DNA from: Acidimicrobiaceae bacterium
GTDB taxonomy: Bacteria; Actinomycetota; Acidimicrobiia; Acidimicrobiales; UBA8190
Length of the DNA: 5,923 bases
Direction: 5' to 3'
Assembly: GCA_003453695.1 (NCBI GenBank)
Contig: DMNK01000088.1
Location: 1-5,923, forward strand
Shown here: one piece after another, positions 5,765 through 5,923 of the stretch
Layout: each line of letters opens with the position of its first letter
How positions within the stretch are numbered: position 1 is the stretch's first letter
Position numbers and translations under genes: made by a program
The notes under the pieces: generated by a model
Database searches by the model: none
What the model was told of the DNA's origin: nothing
What the model saw: only the letters and a program-made list of their open reading frames with translations

Positions 5765-5923
5765 ATGGCACAACGCGGCGGACTGAACAGCTTCGAGACG
5801 AGATCCACCCTCGAGACCGGGGGGCGGCGTCTCGACGTCCACCGCCTCGGGGCCCTGGCCGACCGCTTCGAGGTGGAGGCACTCCCCTACTCGATGAAGG
5901 TGCTCCTCGAGAACCTGCTGCGC
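5765..5923 (+). CDS. acnA: Aconitate hydratase AcnA, N-terminal 53 residues (3' end outside window)
   Basis: The frame from ATG 5765 runs to the right edge. It reads LNSFETRSTLETGGRRLDV (7-25), then HRLGALADRF (26-35) and ALPYSMKVLLENLLR (39-53). These are the hallmark first blocks of bacterial AcnA/iron regulatory protein-type aconitases (consensus around NSF..R.TL..G...., then LPYS.K.LLENLLR). The enzyme is a cytoplasmic [4Fe-4S] protein converting citrate to isocitrate in the TCA cycle. The family is about 900 residues, so the cluster cysteines and the rest of the protein lie outside the window. It starts 17 bases after the propeller gene with no terminator between them. No usable Shine-Dalgarno is visible; an ATG at 5757 is in another frame. 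The family call is firm although only the N-terminus is seen. Confidence 0.92.
   Translation, partial: MAQRGGLNSFETRSTLETGGRRLDVHRLGALADRFEVEALPYSMKVLLENLLR

Overview
This window is a gene-dense stretch of a very GC-rich bacterial chromosome. Codons end mostly in G or C, GTG starts are common, and intergenic gaps are tens of bases at most. Together with a luciferase-like, probably F420-using oxidoreductase, this points to an actinobacterium. An Acidimicrobiia-type lineage is my best guess, but the sequence alone does not prove it. There is no sign of mobile elements, CRISPR, tRNA or rRNA, and no stretch over 300 bases lacks a gene.

Layout. (1) 1-559, minus strand: the N-terminal third of an AidB-type acyl-CoA dehydrogenase homologue, running off the left edge. 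(2) A 70-base divergent intergenic region. (3) 630-3462, plus strand: a compact three-gene operon of a RhlG-like short-chain reductase, an Rv3520c-like F420-dependent luciferase-family oxidoreductase, and a CurA/leukotriene-B4-dehydrogenase-like NADPH oxidoreductase. The last two overlap by the four bases GTGA. (4) 3459-4265, minus strand: a 268-residue uncharacterised protein that I read as two tandem copies of a dimeric alpha/beta-barrel (EthD-like) module. Its stop codon overlaps the operon's last stop codon in a shared CTAG. (5) 4335-5747, plus strand: a secreted, probably lipid-anchored PQQ-type beta-propeller with a Thr-rich linker. (6) 5765 to the right edge, plus strand: the first 53 residues of aconitate hydratase.

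How they may work together. The three operon enzymes all belong to hydride-transfer families, with NADPH, F420 and NADPH as likely cofactors. Tight coupling suggests successive reductions or oxidations of one substrate class, perhaps acyl, enone, ketone or steroid/terpenoid-like molecules. The divergent acyl-CoA-dehydrogenase-family gene and the convergent EthD-like gene fit a catabolic or lipid-modifying neighbourhood, but the substrate cannot be read from the sequence. The beta-propeller and aconitase look like an unrelated chromosomal segment. The items most worth following up are the mixed F420/NADPH redox operon and the internally duplicated protein beside it.
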